DNA of 64,000 nt. It comes from Actinomadura litoris (GTDB taxonomy: Bacteria > Actinomycetota > Actinomycetes > Streptosporangiales > Streptosporangiaceae). The position numbers and the translations under genes were made by a program. The stretch spans positions 851,242 to 915,241 of the forward strand of contig NZ_WOFH01000001.1 in NCBI RefSeq assembly GCF_009733595.1, given 5' to 3'. Each line of letters opens with the position of its first letter. Positions within the stretch are counted from its first letter, which is position 1. The notes below the pieces were generated by a model, which made no database searches, had not been told where the DNA came from, and was given only the letters and a program-made list of their open reading frames with translations. Of the stretch, positions 57,153-64,000 are shown piece after piece.

Positions 57153-59951
57153 TCAGGTCAGATCCAGGCGGGTCAGTTCGTTGCGTGAGGCGACCCGCAG
57201 TTTCGGATACGCCTTGTAAAGGTGGTAGCCGACCGTCCGGGGGCTGAGGAACAGGCGCGCGCCGATCTCCCGGTTGCTCAGGCCGCCGGCCGCGAGCCGG
57301 ACGACCTGGAGTTCCTGCGGGGTGAGGCTGCCGACCGCGTCGTCCCGTCGGGTGCCGCCTCCCGCCGGGCTCTCACCGGCGGCGCGCAGTTCGCCGCGGG
57401 CACGGTCGGCCCAGGGCGCGGCGCCGAGGCGCTCGAACCCGTCGAGGGCCGCGTGCAGCAGCGTCCGCGCGTCGTTGCGGCGGCGGACCCGGCGGAGCCA
57501 TTCGCCGTACAGCAGCTCGGTGCGGGCCCGCTCGAACGGCGGCCCGCCCTCGCGGTGCAGGTCGAGGGCGCGGGTGAAGGTCTTGTCGGCGTCCTCGTCC
57601 GGCCCGAGGAGCGCGGCGCAGCGCAGCGCGACCGCCTCCACCCACGGTTCCCGCACCTGCGAGGACCACTCCCGGTACCAGTCGGCGGCGTCCCGGCCGC
57701 GCTCCGGACGCCCCAGCCGGACGGCCGCCTCGACGAGGTCGGGCAGGCTCGCGATGGCGCCGTGCCGGTGCGGCCCGGACACCGCGTCCGACAGCCGTTC
57801 GAGCGCCGCCTCGTGCCGCCCGAGCCCGAGGTCGAGCAGGCCGCGCGCCGCCGCCCCGTGCACGCTGCTCGGCGGGACGCCCCGCTCGATGCCCTCCGCC
57901 GTCAGCTCCAGGCAGCGCCGCTCGTCGCCCTCGATCGCGGCGAGCAGCCCGAGGACGGTCGAGAGGTACACGCGGACGCGGTGCTGCCCGGTGTCCTCGG
58001 CGATCCGCAGCCCCTCGGTCGCGTCGGTGAGCGCGTCGCGGTGCCGTCCGAGGAGGAGCCGCGTCCGGGAGCGGAGCATGAGAGCGGAGGCGAGCAGGCC
58101 GATCGCGCCCCCCTCGCGGAACCGCGCCTCCAACTCGTCCGCCGCCGCGTCGGCGCCGGCCAGGTCCCCGAGCATGAGGTGCCACATCGCGACGCGGATC
58201 CGCTCGCGCGGGCCGTAGCACAGCCGCATCGCCTCCAGCAGCTCGCGCAGCGCCGCCACCCCGTCGGCGGCGCGGTGCCGCAGGGCGCGCGGGTCCTGCC
58301 CGGCGAACAGCCTGGCCAGGGCCCGCAGGTGGGGCGCGTTGGGCAGGCCGAGGTCCTCGACGCGCGCGGCCATCTGGTCCACGGCGGCGAAGTCGCCCGC
58401 GTTGACGGCCGCGGACGCCGCCTGGAAGAACAGGTAGCCGGCCGTCCGCGCGTCCTGGTCGGCCACCGACGCCGCGGTCTCGGCGAACATCCGGTACGCC
58501 TCGCCGGTACGGTCCTGCTCGTCGGCGAGCGAGGCCCGGATCAGCGTCAGCTCAGCGCGCGCCAGCGGGTCGTCCAGGTCGGACTGCGCGCGCATGGCCA
58601 GATCGACCGCGCGCTCGGGCAGCCCGGCGTCGGCCGAGATCCGCGCGGCGACCGCCAGCCGCCGTCCGCGGTGCGCGCGGTCGGGGCTCAACGCGGCGGC
58701 GGCCTCGTACAGGGCGGCCACCGCCTCGCTCCCACCGAAGCCGCGCCCGTTGACGGCGCGCGCGTCGGGGACGCCGACGGCGCCGACGACGCCGCCGCCG
58801 TGCCCCGCCTCCGCCGTCTCCTCCAGGACGGCCGCGACGCCCTCGTCCGGCCCCGTCACCGACCGGGCGAGATGCCAGGCGCGGTGGCAGATGTCGCCGC
58901 GCTCCAGGTAGACGTCGGCGAGCGCCCGGTGCGCGTCCAGCCGCAGACCCAGCGGCGCGGACTCGTACGCGGCGGACCGGATCAGCGGATGCCGCACCGC
59001 CAGCCGCCCCTCCCCGGTGGTCCGCAGCAGCCCCTGCCGCTCGGCGGGCTCCAGGTCCCGCACGGACGCGCCGAACCGCCCCGCCGCGTCCATCACCACG
59101 CCCACGTCGCCGAGGTCATCGGACGCGACCATCAGCACCAGCAGCCGCGAGGGCTCGGGCAGCGCGGCGATCCTCCCGGCGTAGGACCGCTGGATCCGCT
59201 CGTAGGCCGTCGACCGCTCCCCCTTCGCGCCCGCCTGCATCCCGGGCAGCTCCAGCAGCGCCAGCGGGTTCCCCATCGCCTCGGTGAGGATCTCGCGCCG
59301 GAGATGGCCGGGCGGGGCGTCGGCCCGCGCGTCCAGCACCCGCGCCGCCGCGTCCGCGTCCAGCCCGCGCAACCGCAGCTCGGGCAGCCCCGGTGCGGCC
59401 ACCATGGGACGTCCCGGGGCGTCCGGCGCGTCGGGGTCGCGGGCGGCCAGCAGCAGCGCGATCGGCTCGGCCTCCAAGCGGCGGGCCGCGAACAGCAGCG
59501 CCTGCGCGGACGGCTCGTCCAGCCAGTGGGCGTCGTCCACCAGGCAGAGCAGCGGGCGCTCCTCCGCCAGGTCGGACAGCAGCGTCAGCACCGCGAGCCC
59601 CACGAGGAACCGGTCGCCCTTCCCCGGCTCGGAGCCGGAGCCGGAGCCGGAGACGCCGAGGTTGAAGGCGTCGCGCAGGGCATCCGCCTGCGCGTCCGGA
59701 AGGTCGCCGATCCGGTCGAGGTACCGGCCGAGGAGCAGGTGGAGGCCCGCGTAGGGCATGCCGCTCTCGTACTCGACGCCGGTGCCGCACACCACCCGCA
59801 TGTCCCCGGCGGACGCCGCCGCGCGGTCCAGCAGCGCGGACTTGCCGATCCCGGCCTCGCCCCGCAGGACGAGCACGCCGCTGCGTCCGGAGCGGGCCCG
59901 GTCGAGCAACCGGTCGATCTCGGCCGCCTCTGCGTCCCGCCCGTACAGCAT
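57153..59951 (-). CDS. LAL-type LuxR transcriptional regulator
   Basis: A 932-residue large ATP-binding LuxR regulator (MalT-like STAND protein). The N-terminal ATPase domain carries Walker A GEAGIGKS (31-38) and Walker B-type LLCLVDDAHWLD. The middle is a long helical repeat region. The C-terminal helix-turn-helix (LTPQELQVVRLAAGGLSNREIG, about 870 onward; last part SPRTVGYHLYKAYPKL) binds DNA. The ATG at 59951 sits directly at the domain start (MLYGRD), although no clear ribosome-binding site is seen. It is divergent from the hemerythrin gene and convergent with the NAT gene. Target genes unknown. Confidence 0.93.
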   Translation of the reverse strand: MLYGRDAEAAEIDRLLDRARSGRSGVLVLRGEAGIGKSALLDRAAASAGDMRVVCGTGVEYESGMPYAGLHLLLGRYLDRIGDLPDAQADALRDAFNLGVSGSGSGSEPGKGDRFLVGLAVLTLLSDLAEERPLLCLVDDAHWLDEPSAQALLFAARRLEAEPIALLLAARDPDAPDAPGRPMVAAPGLPELRLRGLDADAAARVLDARADAPPGHLRREILTEAMGNPLALLELPGMQAGAKGERSTAYERIQRSYAGRIAALPEPSRLLVLMVASDDLGDVGVVMDAAGRFGASVRDLEPAERQGLLRTTGEGRLAVRHPLIRSAAYESAPLGLRLDAHRALADVYLERGDICHRAWHLARSVTGPDEGVAAVLEETAEAGHGGGVVGAVGVPDARAVNGRGFGGSEAVAALYEAAAALSPDRAHRGRRLAVAARISADAGLPERAVDLAMRAQSDLDDPLARAELTLIRASLADEQDRTGEAYRMFAETAASVADQDARTAGYLFFQAASAAVNAGDFAAVDQMAARVEDLGLPNAPHLRALARLFAGQDPRALRHRAADGVAALRELLEAMRLCYGPRERIRVAMWHLMLGDLAGADAAADELEARFREGGAIGLLASALMLRSRTRLLLGRHRDALTDATEGLRIAEDTGQHRVRVYLSTVLGLLAAIEGDERRCLELTAEGIERGVPPSSVHGAAARGLLDLGLGRHEAALERLSDAVSGPHRHGAIASLPDLVEAAVRLGRPERGRDAADWYREWSSQVREPWVEAVALRCAALLGPDEDADKTFTRALDLHREGGPPFERARTELLYGEWLRRVRRRNDARTLLHAALDGFERLGAAPWADRARGELRAAGESPAGGGTRRDDAVGSLTPQELQVVRLAAGGLSNREIGARLFLSPRTVGYHLYKAYPKLRVASRNELTRLDLT

Positions 59952-60086
59952 GCTCGCCAGCCTACTCAGCGCCCCTCCCCTTCCTCGCCGCCGAATCCGG
60001 CCGCCGATCACCCTCCGATGGTTGAAGCGCGCCAGTCGGGTACCGCCACTCACCGAACGCAGTCGAGCCGAGAGAGAGTGTGAACC

Positions 60087-60638
60087 GTGGCCGAGAACTC
60101 CGAGAACGTCGTCGACCTGCTGCTCGCCCAGCACGACGAGATCCGCCGCCTGGCCTCGATCGTGGACGGCAACAGCGGCCAGGTCCGCAAGGACGCCTTC
60201 GACCGGCTGCGGCGCCTGCTCGCGGTGCACGAGACCGCCGAGGAGGAGATCGTCCACCCGTTCGCCCGGCGGGCCCTCGACGACGGCGGCGCGGTGATCG
60301 ACGCGCGGCTGGAGGAGGAGAACGAGGCCAAGGGCGTGCTGTCGGAACTGGAGAGGCTCGACCCCGACTCGGACGAGTTCACCGCGAAGTTCAGCGCGTT
60401 CCACAAGGACCTGGAAGCGCACGCCGCCCGCGAGGAGCGCGAGGAGTTCCCGCGCATGGCACGGGACGCCTCCCCCGAGCAGCTGCGCGGCATGGCCGCC
60501 ACGGTCCGGGCCGCCGAGGCGATCGCGCCGACGCACCCGCACCAGGGGGTCGAGTCGCCCGCGGCGAACCTCGTGGTCGGTCCGTTCGCCGCCGTGGCCG
60601 ACCGCGCCCGCGACGCCATCGCCAAGGCCCGCCACTGA
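60087..60638 (+). CDS. Hemerythrin-domain protein
   Basis: A soluble 183-residue all-helical protein of the hemerythrin HHE fold. Candidate di-iron ligands are in LLAQHDEIRRL (His at about 15), LLAVHETAEEEIVHPF (His/Glu/His), and FHKDLEAHAAREEREEF (His/Glu/His). Actinobacterial members are linked to oxidative or nitrosative stress and oxygen binding. The GTG start has GAGAGAG upstream. The next small acidic gene follows after 28 bp in the same direction. Confidence 0.9.
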   Translation: MAENSENVVDLLLAQHDEIRRLASIVDGNSGQVRKDAFDRLRRLLAVHETAEEEIVHPFARRALDDGGAVIDARLEEENEAKGVLSELERLDPDSDEFTAKFSAFHKDLEAHAAREEREEFPRMARDASPEQLRGMAATVRAAEAIAPTHPHQGVESPAANLVVGPFAAVADRARDAIAKARH

Positions 60639-60666
60639 ACCCGGAGCACGCCGGAAGGGGGAGGAC

Positions 60667-60867
60667 ATGCCCGACGAACGCAAAAACGACGAGGACAAAC
60701 CGCTCGCCGACCGCCGCGCCGAAGCCGGTGCCGCGCCCGAGGACCCGAACGCCGAAGGGGACTTCGCCGAGGAGCACACTCCCGGCCCGACCGACCCGGC
60801 GAACGCCGAGGCCGACGCCCCGGGCGGCGAGGACGACGGCTACTCCCCGCAGACCGAGGTCCCTTAG
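60667..60867 (+). CDS. Small acidic hypothetical protein
   Basis: A 66-residue, strongly acidic, Asp/Glu/Ala/Pro-rich protein (MPDERKNDEDKPLADRR at the start; DAPGGEDDGYSP near the end) that is probably disordered. It has a good ribosome-binding site (GGGGGAGGAC) directly before the ATG and lies 28 bp after the hemerythrin gene, which supports it as real and co-transcribed. Its low complexity means homology would be hard to judge. Confidence 0.6.
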   Translation: MPDERKNDEDKPLADRRAEAGAAPEDPNAEGDFAEEHTPGPTDPANAEADAPGGEDDGYSPQTEVP

Positions 60868-60884
60868 CCCACCGCGCGCGGCGG

Positions 60885-61661
60885 CTACTCGCCGTCGTCG
60901 TCGCGATCGGCGCCGACCGTCACCCCGGCGATGTCGGGAAGCTCGCCCAGCACCGCCGTGAGCTCCGGCACCGATCCCGCGCCTTCCAGGACGAGCGTCA
61001 CCACCGCGTTTCCGGGCCGCCGCGCGGACGGCTCGCGCCGATCCCGCCGCTCGTCGCGGCCGCGGTCCGAATCGTCCGGGAGGTACTCGCGTTCGACGTT
61101 GAGCGCGGACACCACGAACCCCCGCCGGGTGCATTCCATGAGCGCCCGCCGCAGCGCGCCGCGCCCGTCCCGGTAGACGAGGCGGAGCCGCGCCGTCTCG
61201 GCGGGACGGAACCGGTCGAGCGGCAGCATCCTGCTCAGCCGGCTCAACCCGTACACGACCAGGAAGTGCCCGGCGGTGACCGCGACCGCGAGCACGGGCA
61301 GCCCGCCGCCCGCCGCCATCCCGACCGCCGCCGTCACCCACACCACGGCCGCCGTCGTCAGCCCCCGCACCGCGTCCCGCCGGACGAAGATCAACCCACC
61401 GCCGATGAACCCGATCCCGGACACGATCTGCGCCGCCACCCGGGACGGGTCGAACGACACGTGCTCGCCCGGCACGTCATCGAAGCCGTACTTGCTGACC
61501 AGCATGAACAGCGCGGCGCCGACCCCGACGAGCGTATGCGTCCGCAGGCCCGCGCTCTTGTTGCGCAGCCCGCGCTCCAACCCGATCGCGGCCGACAGCA
61601 CGAGGGCCAGCAGCAACTCCCCGATCTGCGCGAACCCCTGCCCCGGCGCCAACTCCAACAC
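60885..61661 (-). CDS. MgtC/SapB-family membrane protein
   Basis: The 258-residue protein has the MgtC N-terminal membrane domain of four or five helices, with [20 protein letters not shown] carrying the ERG signature, [14 protein letters not shown], and [20 protein letters not shown], followed by a cytoplasmic ACT-like C-terminal domain (about 150-258) with an Arg/Asp-rich insertion ([15 protein letters not shown]). The GTG at 61661 is chosen for the GGAGG/AAGGGGG upstream and its position before the first helix. MgtC proteins affect magnesium-limitation survival and ATPase regulation; transport itself is doubtful. It is convergent with the small acidic gene. Confidence 0.88.
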   Translation of the reverse strand: MLELAPGQGFAQIGELLLALVLSAAIGLERGLRNKSAGLRTHTLVGVGAALFMLVSKYGFDDVPGEHVSFDPSRVAAQIVSGIGFIGGGLIFVRRDAVRGLTTAAVVWVTAAVGMAAGGGLPVLAVAVTAGHFLVVYGLSRLSRMLPLDRFRPAETARLRLVYRDGRGALRRALMECTRRGFVVSALNVEREYLPDDSDRGRDERRDRREPSARRPGNAVVTLVLEGAGSVPELTAVLGELPDIAGVTVGADRDDDGE

Positions 61662-61918
61662 CCGGCCCCCTTCCTCCCCACCTGCCCGAGCGCAGGCCGC
61701 CGCCGGTGCCCGGAACGGCCACGACCCCTCACCGCCGACCACACCACGTCCAGCGGACGGCTCTCCGACCGCCGCACACCGCTCCGTCCCGGTTCGCACC
61801 GTTCCGACCGGCCTACCCGATCACCACCGCCCCATTCGCCCACCGCGCCACACTCCACTGCCCTCTCCGCCACCACACGCGGGCGTTACATCGCCCGGCG
61901 TCGGGGAAGGCGTCGCCC

Positions 61919-63385
61919 ATGGACCACTCGGAAGCCCCCGTTCTGGACGCGATCGCCGCCTACCACCGGGAAGGGCAGGTGCCGTTCACCCCGCCCGGCC
62001 ACAAGCAGGCCCGGGGCGCGGACCCGCGCGTCCGGGAGGTGCTGGGCGACGGGGTGTTCCTGTCCGACGTCCTCGCCATCTCCGGTCTGGACGACCGGAT
62101 GTCCACCCACAAGGTCCTGGAGCGGGCCCAGGAACTGATGGCCGACGCGGTCCACGCCGACCACACCTTCTTCTCCACGTGCGGGAGCTCGCTCTCGGTG
62201 AAGAGCGCCATGCTGTCGGTCGCGGGTCCGGGCGAGAAACTGCTGGTCGGACGGGACGCGCACAAGTCCGTGGTGTCCGGCCTGATCCTGTCCGGCGTCC
62301 GCCCGGTGTGGGTGGAGCCGCTGTGGGACGCCGACCGCCACCTCGCGCACCCGCCGTCCGCCGCCGCCTTCGCGGCCGCCCTCGACGAGCATCCCGACGC
62401 GCGCGGCGCCCTGGTCACCAGCCCGACCCCCTACGGGACGTGCGCCGATCTCGTCGCCATCGCCGAGGAGTGCCACCGGCGCGGCAGACCGCTGATCGTG
62501 GACGAGGCGTGGGGCGCCCACCTGCCCTTCCACCCCGGCCTCCCGTCCTGGGCCATGGACGCGGGCGCCGACGTGTGCGTGACGAGCGTCCACAAGATGG
62601 GCGCCGGGCTGGAACAGGGCTCGGTGTTCCACCAGCAGGGCTCGCTCGTCGACCCGGCGGTCCTGAAGTCGCGCGAGGACCTGCTCGGGACGACCAGCCC
62701 GTCCGTCCTGATCTACGCGGGCCTGGACGGATGGCGCCGCCAGATGGTCGAGCACGGCCGCGACCTGCTCCAGAACACGCTGGACCTCGCCGCGTCCGTC
62801 CGCGCCGCGCTGGGCGCGATCCCCGGTTTCGACGTCCAGGGCCCCGCCGAGTTCACCGGGCTCGGCCTCGCCCACGACCTCGACCCGCTCCCCGTCGTGA
62901 TCGACATCGCCTCGCTCGGCACCACCGGCTACCGCGCCGCCGACTGGCTCCGCGAGCACCACCGCGTCAACCTGCACCTCGCCGACCACCGCCGGATCAG
63001 CGCCCAGCTCACGTTCGCCGACGACGAGAGCACCACGGAACCGCTGCTCGCCGCCCTGCGCGACCTCCACGACAAGATCGACGCACTCCAGGACGTCCCG
63101 CAGGTCGAGGTGCCCTCGCCCGACGAACTGCGCCTGGACCTGGACGTCCTCCCCCGCGACGCGTTCTTCGGCGAGGCCGAGCAGGTCCCCGCCGAGGAGG
63201 CCGTGGGCCGCGTCGCCGCCGAGATGATCACGCCGTATCCGCCGGGGATCCCCGCCGTGCTGCCCGGGGAGCGGATCACCAAGCCCGTCCTCCGGTACCT
63301 GCGCAGCGGGGTCGCCGCCGGAATGATGCTGCCGGACGCCGTGGACCCCGAACTCGACAGCGTCCGCGTGCTCATCGAAAGCTGA
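61919..63385 (+). CDS. Orn/Lys/Arg decarboxylase, PLP-dependent
   Basis: A fold-type I PLP enzyme of 488 residues, decarboxylating a basic amino acid (arginine, lysine or ornithine) to the polyamine. PLP is bound by Lys226 in TSVHKMGAG; Asp195 in VDEAWGAH contacts the pyridine nitrogen; THTxFxTxGSS-type sequence (HTFFSTCGSSLSVK) is conserved, and the C-terminal domain includes AEMITPYPPGIPAVLPGE. The size matches the short actinobacterial group (speA-like). The ATG at 61919 follows GGGGAAGG. Its last 14 bp overlap the end of the convergent deacetylase gene. Lysine and arginine specificity cannot be separated here. Confidence 0.93.
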   Translation: MDHSEAPVLDAIAAYHREGQVPFTPPGHKQARGADPRVREVLGDGVFLSDVLAISGLDDRMSTHKVLERAQELMADAVHADHTFFSTCGSSLSVKSAMLSVAGPGEKLLVGRDAHKSVVSGLILSGVRPVWVEPLWDADRHLAHPPSAAAFAAALDEHPDARGALVTSPTPYGTCADLVAIAEECHRRGRPLIVDEAWGAHLPFHPGLPSWAMDAGADVCVTSVHKMGAGLEQGSVFHQQGSLVDPAVLKSREDLLGTTSPSVLIYAGLDGWRRQMVEHGRDLLQNTLDLAASVRAALGAIPGFDVQGPAEFTGLGLAHDLDPLPVVIDIASLGTTGYRAADWLREHHRVNLHLADHRRISAQLTFADDESTTEPLLAALRDLHDKIDALQDVPQVEVPSPDELRLDLDVLPRDAFFGEAEQVPAEEAVGRVAAEMITPYPPGIPAVLPGERITKPVLRYLRSGVAAGMMLPDAVDPELDSVRVLIES

Positions 63386-64000
63386 TGTAGTCCTCAAGCC
63401 GCGCGACCGCGAAGCCCTGCCGCCGGATCCGCTTCAGCATCTCGGCGAACATCTTCGTCATCGACTCGCCCCTGAGCTGCTTCGGCCCCCGGAAATGCGC
63501 AAGTAGCACATCACCGTTATGCAGTTTCTTGTTCGGGTCGTCGTACTGCATGTCATGGATCTGCATGGACGCCGTCCAGAGCACGATCCCCTGGATCCCG
63601 CACTCGCGCGCGGCCTCCTGCGTCGCCGAACCCCACATGCCGAATGGCGGACGGAACAGCTTCGGCGCCGTCCCGTACTCCCTGGTCAGGGACTTCTGGG
63701 CGCCGCAGATCTCCCGCCGCTGCCCCTCCGGCCCGAGGTGGGGCATCACCGGATGGGTCAGCGTGTGGTTCTGGACATGGTTCCCGAGCGCCTGGAGCGG
63801 CTTGAAGTACCCGTAGTCGTCCCGCACGTTGCCGTCGGTGAGGAACATCGAGACGGGCACCCGCAGATCCCTCAGCATCTCGACGAACCTCGGATCCTTC
63901 TCCTGCCCGTCATCGATCGTGACGAACACGACCCGGTCCTTCGTCGGCACAGTGGAGAAGACCTTCACGGGCCCTTTTCCGCCGAGCTTGAGCGGCTTGT
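63372..64000 (-). CDS. Polysaccharide deacetylase, 5'-truncated by window edge
   Basis: The C-terminal part of a NodB-type deacetylase: motif 1 FVTIDDGQEKD, motif 2 NHTLTHP, and RPPFGMWG for motif 3. The reading frame stays open to the last base (KPLKLGGKGPVKVF at the edge), so the start lies outside. A GTG at 63968 could be used but sits only about 15 residues before motif 1, which is too short for the family. The missing N-terminus probably holds a signal peptide or membrane anchor. Metal-binding His/His of NHTLTH are kept. It acts on cell-wall or extracellular glycans. Confidence 0.9.
   Translation of the reverse strand, partial: KPLKLGGKGPVKVFSTVPTKDRVVFVTIDDGQEKDPRFVEMLRDLRVPVSMFLTDGNVRDDYGYFKPLQALGNHVQNHTLTHPVMPHLGPEGQRREICGAQKSLTREYGTAPKLFRPPFGMWGSATQEAARECGIQGIVLWTASMQIHDMQYDDPNKKLHNGDVLLAHFRGPKQLRGESMTKMFAEMLKRIRRQGFAVARLEDYISFR

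Noticed and set aside
57222..60083. Long plus-strand frame opposite the LAL regulator
   Set aside because: Low-complexity, Arg/Gln/Val-rich shadow of the LAL gene, whose Walker and LuxR motifs are intact.
1..64000. tRNA, rRNA, CRISPR arrays, insertion sequences, phage or integration sites
   Set aside because: Scanned by eye for T-loop sequences, regular spaced repeats, transposase motifs and flanking direct repeats; none supported.

Overview
The window is uniformly GC-rich, coding-dense DNA with strong G/C third-position bias, many GTG/TTG starts and 1-8 bp gene overlaps. The regulator families (StrR-like, gamma-butyrolactone-receptor-like TetR, BTAD/AfsR-like, LAL-type LuxR, HisKA_3 two-component pairs) point to a filamentous actinomycete. 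The closeness to Actinomadura/Thermomonosporaceae is an impression, not something the sequence proves. I saw no rRNA, tRNA, insertion sequence or CRISPR array. The right-most gene runs off the window.

Region 1 (0.16-1.4 kb): an ogt DNA-repair gene coupled to a winged-helix regulator. Region 2 (1.5-21.4 kb): a probable natural-product cluster. Its core is an eight-gene minus-strand run (17007 down to 8440): flavin monooxygenase, small cupin, methionyl-tRNA-synthetase-like protein, aspartate 1-decarboxylase, lysine/ornithine-type N-hydroxylase, DAO-type FAD oxidase, condensation-type acyltransferase and a two-domain VOC protein. N-hydroxylase + cupin + MetRS-like + FAD oxidase is the signature of the hydrazine (N-N bond) forming machinery known from s56-p1, triacsin, formycin/pyrazomycin and actinopyridazinone. 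Here the cupin and MetRS modules, fused in the best-known systems, are separate genes overlapping by 8 bp. The embedded panD suggests beta-alanine as amino partner, which would be a new variant. Flanking genes (asparagine synthetase, MFS exporter, LysR, P450, GlxA-type regulator, StrR-like regulator, GBL-receptor-like TetR, two-component pair) are plausible accessory and control functions.

Region 3 (21.5-28.6 kb): a large secreted clan-A glycosidase-like protein, a secreted beta-rich protein, an ECF sigma factor with a membrane-anchored partner, and a MarR gene with a small partner. Region 4 (28.7-44.6 kb): an envelope/exopolysaccharide locus. A tightly coupled seven-gene minus-strand operon encodes a priming phosphoglycosyltransferase, polymerase/ligase, MurJ/Wzx-type flippase, polysaccharide deacetylase, two GT4 glycosyltransferases and a Wzz-like protein. 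Next to it lie a GH26-like hydrolase, an ATP-grasp ligase, a flavoprotein, an asparagine-synthase-like enzyme and an S41 protease.

Region 5 (45.2-64 kb): mostly housekeeping and stand-alone regulators: a lipoprotein L,D-transpeptidase, GNAT, VOC, a divergent MarR/SDR pair with repeated operator-like sequences, a second two-component system, a proline-iminopeptidase-like hydrolase, an imine-reductase-like enzyme, an AfsR-like regulator coupled to an arylamine N-acetyltransferase, a LAL regulator, hemerythrin, an MgtC-like membrane protein, an Orn/Lys/Arg decarboxylase and a partial polysaccharide deacetylase.
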